This document shows positions 1 to 11,796 of a stretch of 64,000 bases of DNA, in pieces. The stretch's first letter is position 1. Each line of letters opens with the position of its first letter. The notes beneath the pieces were generated by a model. That model saw only the letters and a list, made by a program, of their open reading frames with translations, did no database searches and was not told where the DNA came from. The stretch is taken from contig JAQSEB010000019.1 in the NCBI GenBank assembly GCA_030063045.1, forward strand, positions 1,426,001 through 1,490,000, given 5' to 3'. The translations under genes and the position numbers were made by a program. The stretch comes from Pratylenchus scribneri. Its lineage: Eukaryota > Nematoda > Chromadorea > Rhabditida > Pratylenchidae.

Positions 1-81
1 ATGGAAACACTAAAATGAATCTTAATTTCTATTAAAAAAAAAAGTTATAAAAGAATTCAATATTTCCCTACCAAAATTCAG

Positions 82-1405
82 AGGCGAATTGTGGAGGCGA
101 ACTTTTTGTGGAAGGTGGCAGCCAATTGGAGATAAAATCGCCGGATTATGATGGTGAAGGCTATCAACCGGGCCAACAATGCAATTGGATTGTTCGATCC
201 CCATCCGGAACTCGAATCCAAGTCGAATTCATCGGCGATTTTTCGTTGCTTTGTGCCACAATTTGCGTTGATTATGTGGAATTGAAATTGGCAAAGGATC
301 AAAGGCTAACGGGCGCCCGATTTTGTTGTGCCGATCAAAAGCCCAACAGCCCATTGGTTTCGGAATATAATCAAATTGTCAGCTGCGGGGTGGATTTCTT
401 CGTATTTTATTTGACTTTTTTAGGCTATTATTTTCCGCGCACAATTGGCCCAGGACATTGGCTTCCAAATGAGGCTAAGAGCCAGTAAATTTTATTATTT
501 ATATTTAAATTCAAATTATCCAATTATGGGAAATAAAGTTATTGTTGGATTTCCCTCTTTCATTGCACTTTTTCCCCATTTAGCCAATTTGGCTGCCACC
601 AACCAAAAAACGGGTAAAAATTTGCCAGACGAAGGTGTCGGAGCAGATTTAAATGGTGGATTGGGGAAGAAGGCCAGAATTTTGCCAGGCAAAAACATTT
701 GGGGCGAATGGGCAGCATGGAGTGCATGCTCGAGGCCTTGCGGCGGGTGCGGGTCAGTTTAGTGAACAAAAGTAGAATTGACAGAATTTGAAGACACAAT
801 TCCGAATTACAATAAATAGACAATATAAAGAGAATTCCAAATTCAATTGGAATTCAAAAATATATCAGTTTCCTGAGGGCATATTCCCTTGATTAATTAT
901 TTCTTTATGAAATGGAAATGGGGGTTTAAAAAATGTTCAATTAATGCATTCATTAAAATAGATTAAAAAGCATTTGTTGGAATTCTTGACTCCAATCTAT
1001 ACACAAAAAAAAATTTCACGCCCACGAATTTCAGAATCCGTAGCCGAATTCGTGAATGTTTGAGTGCGGATTGCCCAAAGTTTGTTCATTTCCATCAATT
1101 CAAATTCAAATCCTCTAATTAATAGTGGAAAGCCGCAGGAATTCAGCGCCTGCAATTTTCAGGCTTGTCCAATCCGTCCAAATTGCCAAAAAGTCCTTTT
1201 CCTGAATCGACTTTGCCACCATTCTGCCGTTGCATTTTCCACCCCTCCCTCAAATATTTCGGATTCTTCCCCGTCAATTTGTTCGGAATTGGCCAGCCAA
1301 TTGGGCCAATGCAATCAGCCATCATGTTGCCCTCCATTTTATGCATTGAATGGGAAATGTGTCACAGATGAATTCGATCAACATTCATCCATAATTACTG
1401 GATAA
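82..1405 (+). CDS. Astacin-like metalloprotease, C-terminal part (CUB and TSP1 domains); 5' part outside window
   Basis: Five exons are seen (82-377, 424-484, 584-752, 1035-1079, 1126-1405); the first is preceded by an acceptor, so the start and the catalytic domain lie upstream of the window. The first two exons encode a CUB domain: it opens with CGGELFVEGG, has an NWIV core, and closes with AIIFRAQ...GFQMRLRA. A linker follows, then a thrombospondin type 1 repeat starting WGEWAAWSACSRPCGGCG and continuing RECLSADCP across two introns. The last exon adds a cysteine-rich tail ending with a TAA stop at 1403-1405. The order CUB then TSP1 is typical of nematode NAS proteases of the DPY-31/NAS-35 group, which process cuticle collagens; secretion is expected. 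No HExxH motif is in the window, so the protease assignment rests on domain order. ADAMTS-like proteins are a less likely alternative. Confidence 0.8.
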
Positions 1406-1499
1406 ATTATTTATTTAAATATATTTGTTTTTTTTTTTTTAATTTTATTGTGTATTCCGTAGAAGGCGGATGAAAAGAGTGTTGGGTTTGGATGTATTT

Positions 1500-1518
1500 G
1501 GGGGGGGGGGGGGGGGGG
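1500..1518. repeat. Homopolymer G tract (19 bases)
   Basis: An uninterrupted run of 19 G in AT-rich DNA. It may form a G-rich structure, and its exact length is likely to be unreliable in the assembly. Confidence 0.8.
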
Positions 1519-1566
1519 AATATTTTTGATGAATTTGATGAAATATTAGGAGGTGGAAATTTGAAA

Positions 1567-1790
1567 TCTATTATGCTTCCTCTATTAATTGTCCGGGGCT
1601 ACCATTTTCAGAGACCTATCAAAGGGGGCAAAAATTCTTATTGACTTTTTTCCACCTTAAAAATTCTCAAGGAGACTATTATTAGAGGGAGGAGGCTATT
1701 ATTTTTCAAAGCCTTCTAGAGGGTTGAGGAATGGACTTCTACTAGAAGGGGACAGGGGAGCCAATAATAGAGGGATACGGTAGTAAAAGA
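1567..1790. mobile_element. TACCGTAT-ended MITE, copy A
   Basis: The right end reads, on the other strand, TACCGTATCCCTCTATTATT. The left end is a decayed version with CTTCCTCTATTAATTG. The interior carries GGCTATTATT motifs shared with copies near 22.7 kb and 52.2 kb. It is a short non-autonomous DNA transposon with imperfect terminal inverted repeats; edges are approximate. Confidence 0.5.
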
Positions 1791-2365
1791 TGTAAACGGA
1801 TATCCTCAGACGGAGATTAAATGAATTTATTTTTGTTTTGTCCAATTCATTTTTTTTTGAATATTTTTATCAGAAATTTTGGTCATGACAATTTTGATTA
1901 TTATTAAAAAATAAAAATGTAAATTATGTAAGAGAAAATGTATTAAAATGCGCAACATAAATTTTGATTAAATTATGCAAATTTGAGAGGAAAATGGGCA
2001 AGAAAAGGAATGAATGGGGAAATGTGGGGAGAGGGGAGAAGGCGAATCAAAAAATGGATTTTAGGAATTCTTTGGATAAGTGATTTTGGAGTGAAAATTG
2101 GACAAAAATTGAAATTGAAGGATATGGCAGGTAGCTGACAAAAGAGGAGAACATTTTTGGGAGAGGTTATCCAAATTTGCGCACAATTCAATTATTTTAT
2201 TAATTATTATTGTTTAAATTAATTCAAATTGACTTTAATGGATTTATATTTTTGGTCAATTTAATGGTTCCAAAAAATCAAAAAAGGCGAATTTATGTGT
2301 GCAAATTTGGAATGACCATTGTTAATTATGAATGATTATGTTATTCCCATTCATTGTTTTTTCTT

Positions 2366-3720
2366 TCAATAATAATATGAACTAGGTTTGGTGAATGTGG
2401 GCAAATTCTCGAAGGAATAGCCGGGTCGACCGCAAAGTGCGCATCCAATGTAAATGACGTGGTAGAAGCCGGGAATGGCGAACAGCACACCAACAACAAG
2501 GAAAACCCAGCCATGGACATCTGCACAAAAATTTAAATTTAATGGGAATGAATTTTTGGAATTATTTTTCCCTGTCCCGATCCCGAAAAAGTGGCATATT
2601 TATGAGGGCAAATGTTTAATTTTAGTATTCCTTTGGAAGGAAATTAATTGGACTTGATATGAGCCTTAATTCATTCTACTTTTGGCCATTAATGTATATT
2701 TTTCCCAAATTTTATCCATTACAAACCCATATCATTTGGGAAAAACATGACGCAAGCGCCGAACACAAAAAGGGCCGATCCGAGTAAGGCCAAAGCCAAA
2801 GAGCCGATGACCACTCGAAGATTGGCACGCAAAAGAGATCTTTAATGGGAAAATATTTTTACTGGATTCCAACAATTTTGAAGGAAATTGATTTCATCAA
2901 GCATCGAAAATTGGTGTCAAAAGGTCAATTTTAAATTGCCAATTAGTTCATTTACCTCTAAAGATTATAATGTGCAAACTTGATTATATTTTAGAGATAA
3001 TTTCTAAACAAAATATTAATTCATTTTGGCCTTATCGAAAGTCCAAACACTCTAATTTCGATTGATACCGTATACTATACTCTTTTAATACCTCTCTCTC
3101 TCTAATAACTCCACACCCTCGATAGCTTCTAGCATTTCAGGGTAAATTCTATAAATTTGTAAAATATTTTCTTAGTTCCAAAGCTCTACAAAATCCGCTA
3201 TAATTTGTTAAAAAATATCCACAAATTAAAGAATTAGACTTCGAATTTTCCCAATTTGAGGTGTTGAAAAATAATCTCCCATGGTGAATTAAAAGGGTAT
3301 AATATGGTAATCGGTAATAGTGAATAAATTTGGCCCAATTTTGAAATGCCAATTCAATCCCCATTCTCAGTTTTGGGAACCTTGGGCCCATGGATTGTTC
3401 ATTCCGACTGTTAGTCGCCCCAGGCAGCCGATAATAGGAAGAGGAACAATCACTGCCGGCCAAAACAGAAAATCGCATTCCGGCTTGACCTCCTCCTGCC
3501 GTTGGATGATGAGTTTGATGGGAAATTGGCCAATCCGAATATGGTTGGGCCGAAGAGGAGGAGGCCGCACTTGGATAGGGCTCTTCCGGCTCGGTGGATG
3601 TTTGCCGGGGAATTAGCTTCAAAAGAGGGGAGAATTTGGCAACTTTTCGGCGGATTCCTTCCAAAAAACCTGTTGGGCCTGGGAATGGCTACGTTGATGG
3701 CCAGGGAAGAATGCGGCCAT
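2366..3720 (-). CDS. TMEM134: TMEM134-like transmembrane protein
   Basis: Four exons (3720-3670, 3616-3381, 2839-2727, 2520-2366) encode 184 residues. The N-terminal third is serine/proline-rich and cytosolic in character (TSTEPEEPYPSAASSSS). Two hydrophobic segments follow: VVIGSLALALLGSALFVFG and WVFLVVGVLFAIPGFYHVIY. The second matches the vertebrate TMEM134 signature PGVYHVIFIYCA, followed by a G-hydrophobic-F...LP-F tail (here RPGYSFENLPTF). Vertebrate TMEM134 is of similar size (about 195 residues) and of poorly known function. All three introns are GT-AG with matching phase, and the first is only 53 bp. The start was chosen because it is the only ATG giving a spliced frame into the serine-rich exon. 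It lies 3' of the FKBP gene on the same strand; nothing shows that they form an operon. Confidence 0.82.
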
Positions 3721-4441
3721 AATGAAAGGTTGAAAAGGGAAGAATGTGAAGGAAAATATTGGTTTTGTTTGGGCAAAGTTTGACTGGAACAATTTTCGAA
3801 TGGAATGGATGATTTTGGGCGGCGATGATTCACTCACTTTCAGGCAAAATCGATTATGCTTTCTTGAATTATTATTTGTTTTTTTTATGTTCCAATTGGC
3901 TGACACTTTTTTTCAACTTCGACCCAAGAAAAACAGCCACAATCAAAGAATGAGGAAGAATTAAAGGAAAATGCGAATGACGGCGATTTTATCCATTTTA
4001 ATTGCCCCGGAAGGGGAATATGAATTTTTGTTGTTGTCTGGCCAAATGGAAAATAGGATAAAGGAGAGACGGATTTGTGGAAGAAGGGATTGGGGAAATT
4101 TGGAAGGGAAAAGGAGGATTAGCCCGGAGTGAGGATGAAAAAGATGAAAATGAGTGTGCCTCATCCAAAATATACATCCGTTGGGGATTTGGCCCAAAGC
4201 CATTGAATGACAAAATGCCAAATTGTGGGAATATGAAATGTGCAAATTTATGCCGAAAATTACAACAAAAAATGACCAAAATGAATTTGGAAATGTGGAA
4301 AAAATGGAATGAATGCCCGCATTCCCCAACAAAAAATACACATATTTATCATCAATCATTACCATACTATTCGCCTTATCTTTCTCCCCCTAAAATGATG
4401 TTGCCCAAAGCAATTAATGATTGACCCAATTTGTGCCTTTT
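3721..4441. other. Intergenic, same-strand gap between FKBP and TMEM134-like genes
   Basis: AT-rich with no supported exon. Open frames here lack splice continuity or family resemblance. The promoter of the TMEM134-like gene is presumably inside. Confidence 0.5.
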
Positions 4442-6297
4442 TTATAATTCTTCTTTCATTCCTTCAAATTTTGGCAGAATTGCCGGATCCCCGGCCAAAA
4501 CTTGATCGGCCGCATCCATTTCCTGTACCGAAACAATTCCATCATTGTTGAAGTCCAAAATCCATGCAAATCCTGGGTCCCGTTTTCGGCCTTCCACTTT
4601 CCTTCCCTTTTGTTGCACTTTTCTTCGCTTTCCTGCCTCATCCATTGAGGCCATGTCCCTTTGGAAGACTCGCAGAAATTCTATGGGTTGAATTTTGCCA
4701 TCGCCATTTGCATCAAAATATCTGAAATATCAAAATATATGGAGAATTCAAGACATAATTTGCTGTGGCATTTGCCAATATCAGCAGCAATGCCTATGAG
4801 CCTTTTCTTATTTGTCCTACTGTACCCCCACTTCTTGCCTAATCACCCTGTCACCCTATCAATCAAATATTGCCCCAATCTACATCTATAAATCAGTCCT
4901 TTTCCTTTCCTATTATTTGTTTCCTTTTCACATTTTTATCCATTTTTCCTGCACAATAAATAAAGAATAAATTAAAGTTGATTCGTCTCTAATCTTTATC
5001 CCTTTCATTGGGCCACTGAGGGTAGGTAACCGGCGAAGGCCCGGGGTGAGAACCTAGGCCCAGTTCTTGCCCCAAACAATTTTAGCCATAGTTTATAGGA
5101 TATTAGTTCAATTTTGAATTTAGGCACTACTCCATTCTGAAACCAACTTTATATAATATTTTGCGGCCAGCACCGAATCGATGTCCTCATTTGGCCATCC
5201 TTTACCAAATTCCTTCCTCATCTTTTGCCCAAATCTGACCAATTCCTGTTCTGTCAATTTGCTATCATTGTTCAAATCCATAAATCGAAATTGGCCCTCA
5301 ATTGTCCATTCCTCAACGGCCAACATTTCCACATCGAAACGCAGCCAATGCTCATCGTTGGGCACAAATCGCCAAACTCAAATATTATATTTAATATTAA
5401 TCATACATTGGCATTTTTAACTCAATTAAGTCTCATATTCAGCTTAATAACCCCAAAAAAGTTAATTGATAGTTACCCAAATAGATTAATCAAAATTCCC
5501 TCTATATAATTTCTGAAAAAATTAAATTATATTTTAATATCCAATTTTCATGAATTTGCCTGCCTTTTTGCTTAATTATAGCAGCTAAAATTGAATATCA
5601 ATCGTCTAAAAATGCACAAATTTCCCATAAATGCCATGAACCAACTTTTGCTTTTCTTCTTCCTACTCAATCTCCATGGCACTTCAATTTTGCGCAATTC
5701 CCCATCGCACATTCCCTTCAGCCCTTTGTCCAATCCGGGCATCACCTTTCATTGTAAATTCCATTTCCCTCCTTTATTATTATTCCAAATTCACCATTCC
5801 AACGCCCAATTGAATTCGAATGCCATCCTTCTCTCGCCCATAACTTTGATCAAACTTTTTGCCAGCCTCCGAGAATCCTTTATAATGGAATGTGACAAAA
5901 TCAAGGCGATGTGCCTTCCTTGGACAAATTCCGGGTACCCATGTTTTGGTCATCTATGTCAATTTAATTAATTTAAATTTGAATTTAATTCATTTCACTT
6001 TTATATCCAATGGTCCTCCATTCGATGTTTCCTCCAATTCCCGAATTTGTGCCGCACTCATCGGTTTCCCTTCTCCTCGAATTTCGATGACCGGAATGGC
6101 GTCTTCCGGCTTTCTTGACCCACTGGCCGCAATGCCAACATCCAAATCCGCATTCGAGGCAAATGGGTCATCCGAGCCGGCATTTGGGTCGGCCAAATTC
6201 AATTTACCTTTTTTGTTTATTTAAAAATTGTCTCGAATTTGGAACCTGTTGTGAGGAAAAGTGCCAGAAAAAATTGCAAAATTTTGGGCGAATACAT
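4442..6297 (-). CDS. ER-luminal FKBP-type peptidyl-prolyl isomerase with EF-hands (FKBP7/14-like)
   Basis: Six exons (6297-6246, 6207-5999, 5953-5795, 5745-5646, 5376-5148, 4721-4442) encode 342 residues. A signal peptide (MYSPKILQFFLALFLTTG) is followed by a spacer of about 70 residues, then the FKBP core (DFVTFHYKGF, KKFDQSYGR, IQLGVGMVMPGLDKGL). Three EF-hand loops follow: DLNNDSKLTEQE, DANGDGKIQPIE and DFNNDGIVSVQE. The C-terminus is KEEL, a plausible variant of the KDEL/HDEL retrieval signal. Known FKBP7/14 proteins speed prolyl isomerisation during folding of collagen and other secreted proteins in the ER. The acidic spacer between signal peptide and core is longer than usual. The fifth intron carries an R1 repeat. 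I am confident of the family but not of the exact orthologue. Confidence 0.9.
4773..5107 (+). repeat. R1 dispersed repeat, copy a (FKBP intron)
   Basis: Shares with the other copies the blocks TTTGTCCTACTGTACCCCCA, CACCCTATCAATCAAATATTG, AATAAAGAATAAATTAAAG and CATTGGGCCACTGAGGG, then a GC-rich hairpin near GGGTGAGAACCTAGGC. The 5' end is decayed relative to the TGTCAATGCC consensus. Antisense to the host gene. Confidence 0.8.
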
Positions 6298-6738
6298 GTG
6301 TTGGGGGAAAACCACCTTTTCAATGGGAATTATGAGGGGAGGATATTCGGAAGGAAGGATTGGGGGAAAATGACCTTGGAAAGTGTTGAGAAGTGGGGGG
6401 AGGTGTGGGTTTTGTAGAAGAATGGATGGGAAAAGGAGGATGAATTGTTGTTGGATGAATCGATTTAGGGGTGCGCAAAGGATTTTCAAAAGGGTCGAGT
6501 TATTTTTTCGGCAAATTCGCCGAGAATTTTTTTAATGAATTTATTTTCTCAGATTTATGTGACATTTATGGTCAATGATAAATTATAACCCTAGTAATTC
6601 CTTTAAATAGTGAATATTTTGAGGTAATATTTAGAATAGCAAAATATCTTTTATACAAAATTAAATGCTATAGAATAATAAATCAATCTAATAAATTTAC
6701 ACATATTCAACTTTATCATTTTTTCTTCATTCTTCAAT
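6298..6738. other. Gap between NCKX 3' end and FKBP 5' end
   Basis: No exon or RNA gene is seen. Same-strand genes 441 bp apart; the FKBP promoter is expected here. Confidence 0.5.
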
Positions 6739-9700
6739 TCAACATAATCTAAGTGGGCATGCCAATTTGCCGACTTCCAATGCGATTGAAAGGGCACAAA
6801 ACACCAAATAGGCGGCGATCATTGTGCACCCGAATGCTTTGTTCATTCGCCAACCACAAAGGGCCACGGCGGCCAACAGAAGGAGAAGCATGAGGAAAAG
6901 CATTCCAACACTGCAAACAAGTCCATTGGATGAGACGGGTACGGAATGGATGGAATGGGCGGAGGTGGGCAGTCGCAAGAAATCCCAGAAGAAATAGAGA
7001 AGCCATGGGATGGGCAGACTGTAAATGATAAGAGGGGGAAATTGAATGGAATAATGGGGGGGGGGGGGAGTTTAAAGGGATTAAGTAGTAGATTGATCAA
7101 GACTATAAAATTAAACTGATGATATGTTAAATAAATAATTTTGATGCTATCAAAAAGAAAGACTGACCCGACGCAAACATCGAAAATATTGGATCCAACG
7201 GATGAGGAGACGGCCATATCTGAAAGGAAAAGGAAAAACATTGTTGTGATTAAAAATTGATAAAAAAAAAATTGACCGCCAAGTCCTTTTCTGGCAACAA
7301 TTACACTAAAATTGGTGAAATGAATTTATTACGCGAAGATGGATGAACCTGGTGATCAAATCGGGAATGCTAGTGCCTGCGGCCAAAATGGTCAAACCCA
7401 ACACCTTAATGAATGGATGGATTTTATTTTAAAAATTAATAAATATTCTCCAATTATTGAAATGCCCCTAATAAGCCCAGTTCACCTCCGTTGGAATGCC
7501 CAATGTCAGTCCAATTGTGTTGGCCCACCAAACCATCAAATATGAGAAGACGGCAATCCAAAGGATGGACAAGAAAAATGTTAACGGAAAATATTTGCGC
7601 TTTTCCTCCCTTCGAACATCGGCCATCGTAAGCCAAAGGGGAAAGAGGATTGGCGCAAGGAAAATGTACAAAATTTGTTTGTGCCATCGATGAGGCCAAT
7701 TCATGTCCAATGGCTTTTCGCCCTCTTCTTCCAACACCGATTTCTATTATGATTGAGAATGAGAAAAGAGGGATTAATGGGGTAAATGAATTTTACCCAT
7801 AAGCAATTTTCAATACCAATAATGCATAAGGGTCTTTTCCTCTTATCCTACTGTATCCCCACTTTTTGCCTAATCGCCCTGAGGTCAACCTATCAATCAA
7901 ATATTGCTCCAATCGGCCTCTTAAAAACCCATTCTTTTACTCTCCGACATATCTTTTCCCCTCAACTTTATTATCATATTTCCCGCACAATTAATAAAGA
8001 ATAATTTAAAGTTGATTCGCTACTAATCCCCATTCCCATTCATTGGGCCACTGGGGAAGGGGGGGCTGGACTACCGGCGAAGACCCGGGGTGAGAGCCTA
8101 GGTCCAGTTCTCACCCCAAAAAACTTTAGCTCTAGATTAGGGCTAATACAACTATTATTATTTTTTATGGATTTACTAAATGATACTATATTCACTAATT
8201 CGTTATTTCATTATTATCATCAAAAAGAACTCACAATTTCTTCAAAGTCCACTTTTGTTGAGCAGCGGCCATCTGTTGATCTTCTCGCCAAATTCCCATT
8301 TTGGTCACGTTTTTTCAAAATTGGTTGCTGCTCCATTGCTGTCCCATTCCCATTCAATTGAAGGAGAATTTGGCCGCCTCCGCCGGCTAATTTATTCCGT
8401 TCGCCAGAATTTGATCTACCATTTTTGGCACTTTCTCCTTCTACTCCATGATGGTTGTCCGTCCCTTCATTCAACGGGTCCAATGTTTGGGACATTAACT
8501 GAAAGGCAATTTATGAAGAAATGGACAGAATAATATCCATTTTACCGAAATTATGCCATTGCGGAACATTGCGCCAGAATGGAGAATTGGAATAGATTGA
8601 CGGCGCATTTGGCCAGGAATTGAGGATTGTCGTCTGCGCATACTGCCCCGGGCATTGTTGCTGAATGGCCGAATGTTTGTGCCTTGGGCGCAAACTGTGT
8701 CCGACCGATGCAAACTGGCATGCCCTCGCCTGGTCCAATCCACCTTTTGTGACTGCTGCTGATGGGTTAATAATTCAGTGGCAATCACCGATTTGTTGTC
8801 ACTTGTGGCCAATGTTTTAGTTGTTTTCTGTTTAAAAAAAAGAAAAAAATGATATTTGGGGATGGAATAATCTGCCTATGTTAGTGTTATGATTGGCCAT
8901 TCAATGATTTATTAGGTATTCAAAATAAATTTTGATTATATTTTCATTTAATATTTTTTATCATTTTTGTGGTTCATTCAGATGTCTTCGCATATCCCAA
9001 AAAAGAGGCGAAATTATAGAAAATTATGCAAGTATATTTGGCCCATTTATGTTAAAAATATTGGAAATTTTCTTCTCTTCAAAATGATATATCAATCAAA
9101 GAAATTGACCAACACATTCAAAAGTTATGGCTAAAAATCTTGGGAGAGGATGGATTAAAACAGGCGGAATTATTCTTAGTTGACCAGGCGGAATTAAAAC
9201 AGGCGGAATTATTCTAAGTTTGACCAGGCGGAATTAAAACAGGCGGAATTATTCTAAGTTGATCAGGCGGAATTAAAACAGGCGGAATTATTCTAAGTTG
9301 ATCAGGCGGAATTAAAACAGGCAGAATTATTCTAAGTTTGACCAGGCGGAATTAAAACAGGCGGAATTATTCTAAGTTGATCAGGCGGAATTAAAACAGG
9401 CGGAATTATTCTAAGTTTGACCAGGCGGAATTAAAACAGGCGGAATTATTCTAAGTTTGACCAGGCGGAATTAAAACAGGCGGAATTATTCTAAGTTGAT
9501 CAGGCGGAATTAAAACAGGCAGAATTATTCTAAGTTTGACCAGGCGGAATTAAAACAGGCGGAATTATTCTAAGTTTGACCAGGCGGAATTAAAACAGGC
9601 GGAATTATTCTAAGTTGATCAGGCGGAATTAAAACAGGCGGAATTATTCTAAGTTGATCAGGCGGAATTAAAACAGGCAGAATTATTCTAAGTTTGACCA

Positions 9701-11796
9701 GGCGGAATTAAAACAGGCGGAATTATTCTAAGTTGATCAGGCGGAATTAAAACAGGCAGAATTATTCTAAGTTTGACCAGGCGGAATTAAAACAGGCGGA
9801 ATTATTCTAAGTTGATCAGGCGGAATTAAAACAGGCAGAATTATTCTAAGTTTGACCAGGCGGAATTAAAACAGGCGGAATTATTCTAAGTTGACCAGGC
9901 GGAATTATTAAGTTGACCAGGCGGAATTAAAACATGCGGAATTATTCTAAGTTGACCAGGCGGAATTATTCTAAGTTCGCAAGTCGGAATTATTTTTAAA
10001 AACAAACGGAATTATTCTAACTAAATAGGCGGATTTATCTTAACCAGCAGCTCAAAGGAGAAAGAAAAGAAGGAAAAAAATAAATGTTTCCCTCGTTTCC
10101 TGTAAATTGAAATACTGTATTTTATTTTCTTTTAATAATAGCCTGCAGCCAGCAAGAGAAAATTTGTGATTTGTGTCTCCTCTGTTCTAATGCCCAATGC
10201 CCATCTATTTTTTAAAATATAACTTTGCTCAAACTGAATACTGAACCAATTTTAGTTGTTTTGGTATCATTTAAAATAGAAGAAAAGTTTTTATCTGTAA
10301 TTGAGTTTATATTTAATTATCAAATGATTCGAGAACTATGGGCAAAAAATGTGAAGCAAAATTACCCAATAATTAGCTCCAGCTGACCTTTTCATCGGCC
10401 AATTGCCAATCTGCTTCCTTCATTTCCGCCTCCTCCTCTTCTTCTCCCTCTTCATCCTCGCCATCATCAATTTGGCAGCCAAAATATTTTTTGATGCAAA
10501 ATTCAATTTTGGCATTGAACTTCATGAAAAGGGCATAGGCCAAATAGACGGCAAAAAGGGCAGCTGCTTCCCACCAAACAATCTATAAGAAAATTATGGA
10601 TTCACAATTTCAAAGAAGAGAATTCAATGTCAAAAAATTACCTGTTCATCGAGGAATGCGCCCACTAAAATAAGCAATGAAATCACATAGAAGGACACAT
10701 CCCTGCCAGATGATGGAATCAAAATTTAAAAGTGTTATGGGAAACGATGCCACCTGAACAGTGGCCACCAACTCAATTGGAGTACATCGTGCGAGAAAAT
10801 GGTGCAAAATGCAAGAACACAAAGGATGTTGAATGTAGCACTGCCTTCAAGAATAATTGGGGAATTTGGAATGTGGAAAGGGGAGAATTACCCACCAACA
10901 ATTGTGCCAATGCCAACATTGTTCTGGGCAATGAATGTGCCAACAACGGAGGTGAACTATTTTGTGAATTCGATTGAATATTAAATCGAGAATAGTGGTA
11001 ATTTTTAGTCTCAGATTGATGGTAAATCGCATCTTAATTAGCCCCGTTTAAAAACAATTATTTTGAGCCTATTAGCCAATATTTTGTTAAATTGAATTTT
11101 ATTTTCAGAAATAAAAACACACAAATTCTGGTGCCGAACCGCCGGCGGCCATAAAAGTTGCACCTTTAAAATTGAATTATAAATAATTAAAACATAAATT
11201 GTCTAATTCTCCTCACCCGCAACATCGTCAGAAATATCCAACTTTTCAGTGATAACACCTATAAATGGGATTTAATTTAATTAAAATAGCAAAAATGGGA
11301 CCAAGTGAAGGCACAAAGAATTCATCGCAAACAATGGCCAATGCAATGAACATATAAACAAGTCCTAAATGAAAATATAATGTGACAAATTGTGCCCAAT
11401 TCCAAACCAAATAAGTGCAAAAATACGGCACCACGTCTTCGTTGTTCCATCGTGAACAAATCATCAGGGAATTGGCTGCTGTCTTGTATTGGCCCATCAA
11501 TTTTGCCACTACTCATTGTCTTATTCCTTCAATAAAATTAGAATATATTTCACTTAATCCCAATGAATTGACCTATTATGACATTGGAAACCCAAAAATG
11601 CCCTCCTTCTGTCAATTTGGCCTTCAAATGGTGCGGCATGCCTTTTTGCCCTAAGCAAATTGGCATTTTGATTTTGGCCGTCGTCGAAAATGATGGAAAG
11701 GAAGGCAATTGAGCCAAGAATGAGTGGAATGGCGAGACAAAGTCGGGAAGTCCGAAATGGCCTTCGAAGCTTCATTCCAGCCGTAGGATTGGCCAT
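6739..11796 (-). CDS. K+-dependent Na+/Ca2+ exchanger (SLC24/NCKX family)
   Basis: Sixteen exons encode 700 residues: 11796-11573, 11511-11408, 11364-11302, 11258-11217, 11163-11123, 10956-10892, 10840-10754, 10702-10642, 10582-10388, 8827-8546, 8498-8235, 7743-7486, 7404-7349, 7305-7277, 7219-7168, 7018-6739. A cleavable hydrophobic N-terminus precedes the alpha-1 repeat ([28 protein letters not shown]). The alpha-2 repeat is equally clear ([31 protein letters not shown]). Between them lies a large acidic and serine/arginine-rich cytosolic loop, including a run of glutamates. The acidic and polar residues of both alpha repeats that bind ions in this family are present, so it should export Ca2+ and K+ in exchange for Na+ at the plasma membrane. 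One exon is only 29 bp. The long intron 8828-10387 holds a satellite array and intron 7744-8234 an R1 repeat. The acceptor of exon 2 is the least certain junction. Confidence 0.93.
7810..8147 (+). repeat. R1 dispersed repeat, copy b (NCKX intron)
   Basis: Nearly full-length: begins TCAATACCAATAATGC, contains CTACTGTATCCCCACTTTTT and the GGGGTGAGAGCCTAGG / TTCTCACCCC hairpin, and ends GATTAGGGCTAATA. Antisense to the host gene. Confidence 0.85.
9154..10040. repeat. Satellite array 1, CAGGCGGAATTA family (NCKX intron)
   Basis: About 22 tandem copies of a two-part unit of about 39-40 bp, made of CAGGCGGAATTAAAA followed by CAGGCGGAATTATTCTAAG plus TTTGAC or TTGAT. Units are nearly identical in the middle and decay after 9,890. 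It fills most of a 1.56-kb intron. The sense strand of the host gene reads TAATTCCGCCTG. Confidence 0.92.

Larger units (their letters stand above)
1406..2365. other. Intergenic region between convergent genes
   Basis: This is the 3' space between the astacin-like gene (+) and the TMEM134-like gene (-). It holds a 19-base G run and one TACCGTAT-type MITE, listed separately. The rest is AT-rich and shows no exon that I can support. Confidence 0.6.

Noticed and set aside
402..423. A 22-bp intron in the CUB exon
   Set aside because: A 46-bp intron 378-423 gives a better CUB sequence (NQI joined to AIIFRAQ) and a normal size.
3149..3664. 171-codon minus-strand frame as a single-exon gene
   Set aside because: It has no ATG, and only part of it (3381-3616) is coding as exon 2 of the TMEM134-like gene; the rest is intron.
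5010..5090. R1 GC-rich hairpin as a tRNA or as a Helitron 3' terminus
   Set aside because: No A or B box and no tRNA fold; CTAA ends fit only some copies and flanks are not consistently A and T as Helitron insertion requires.
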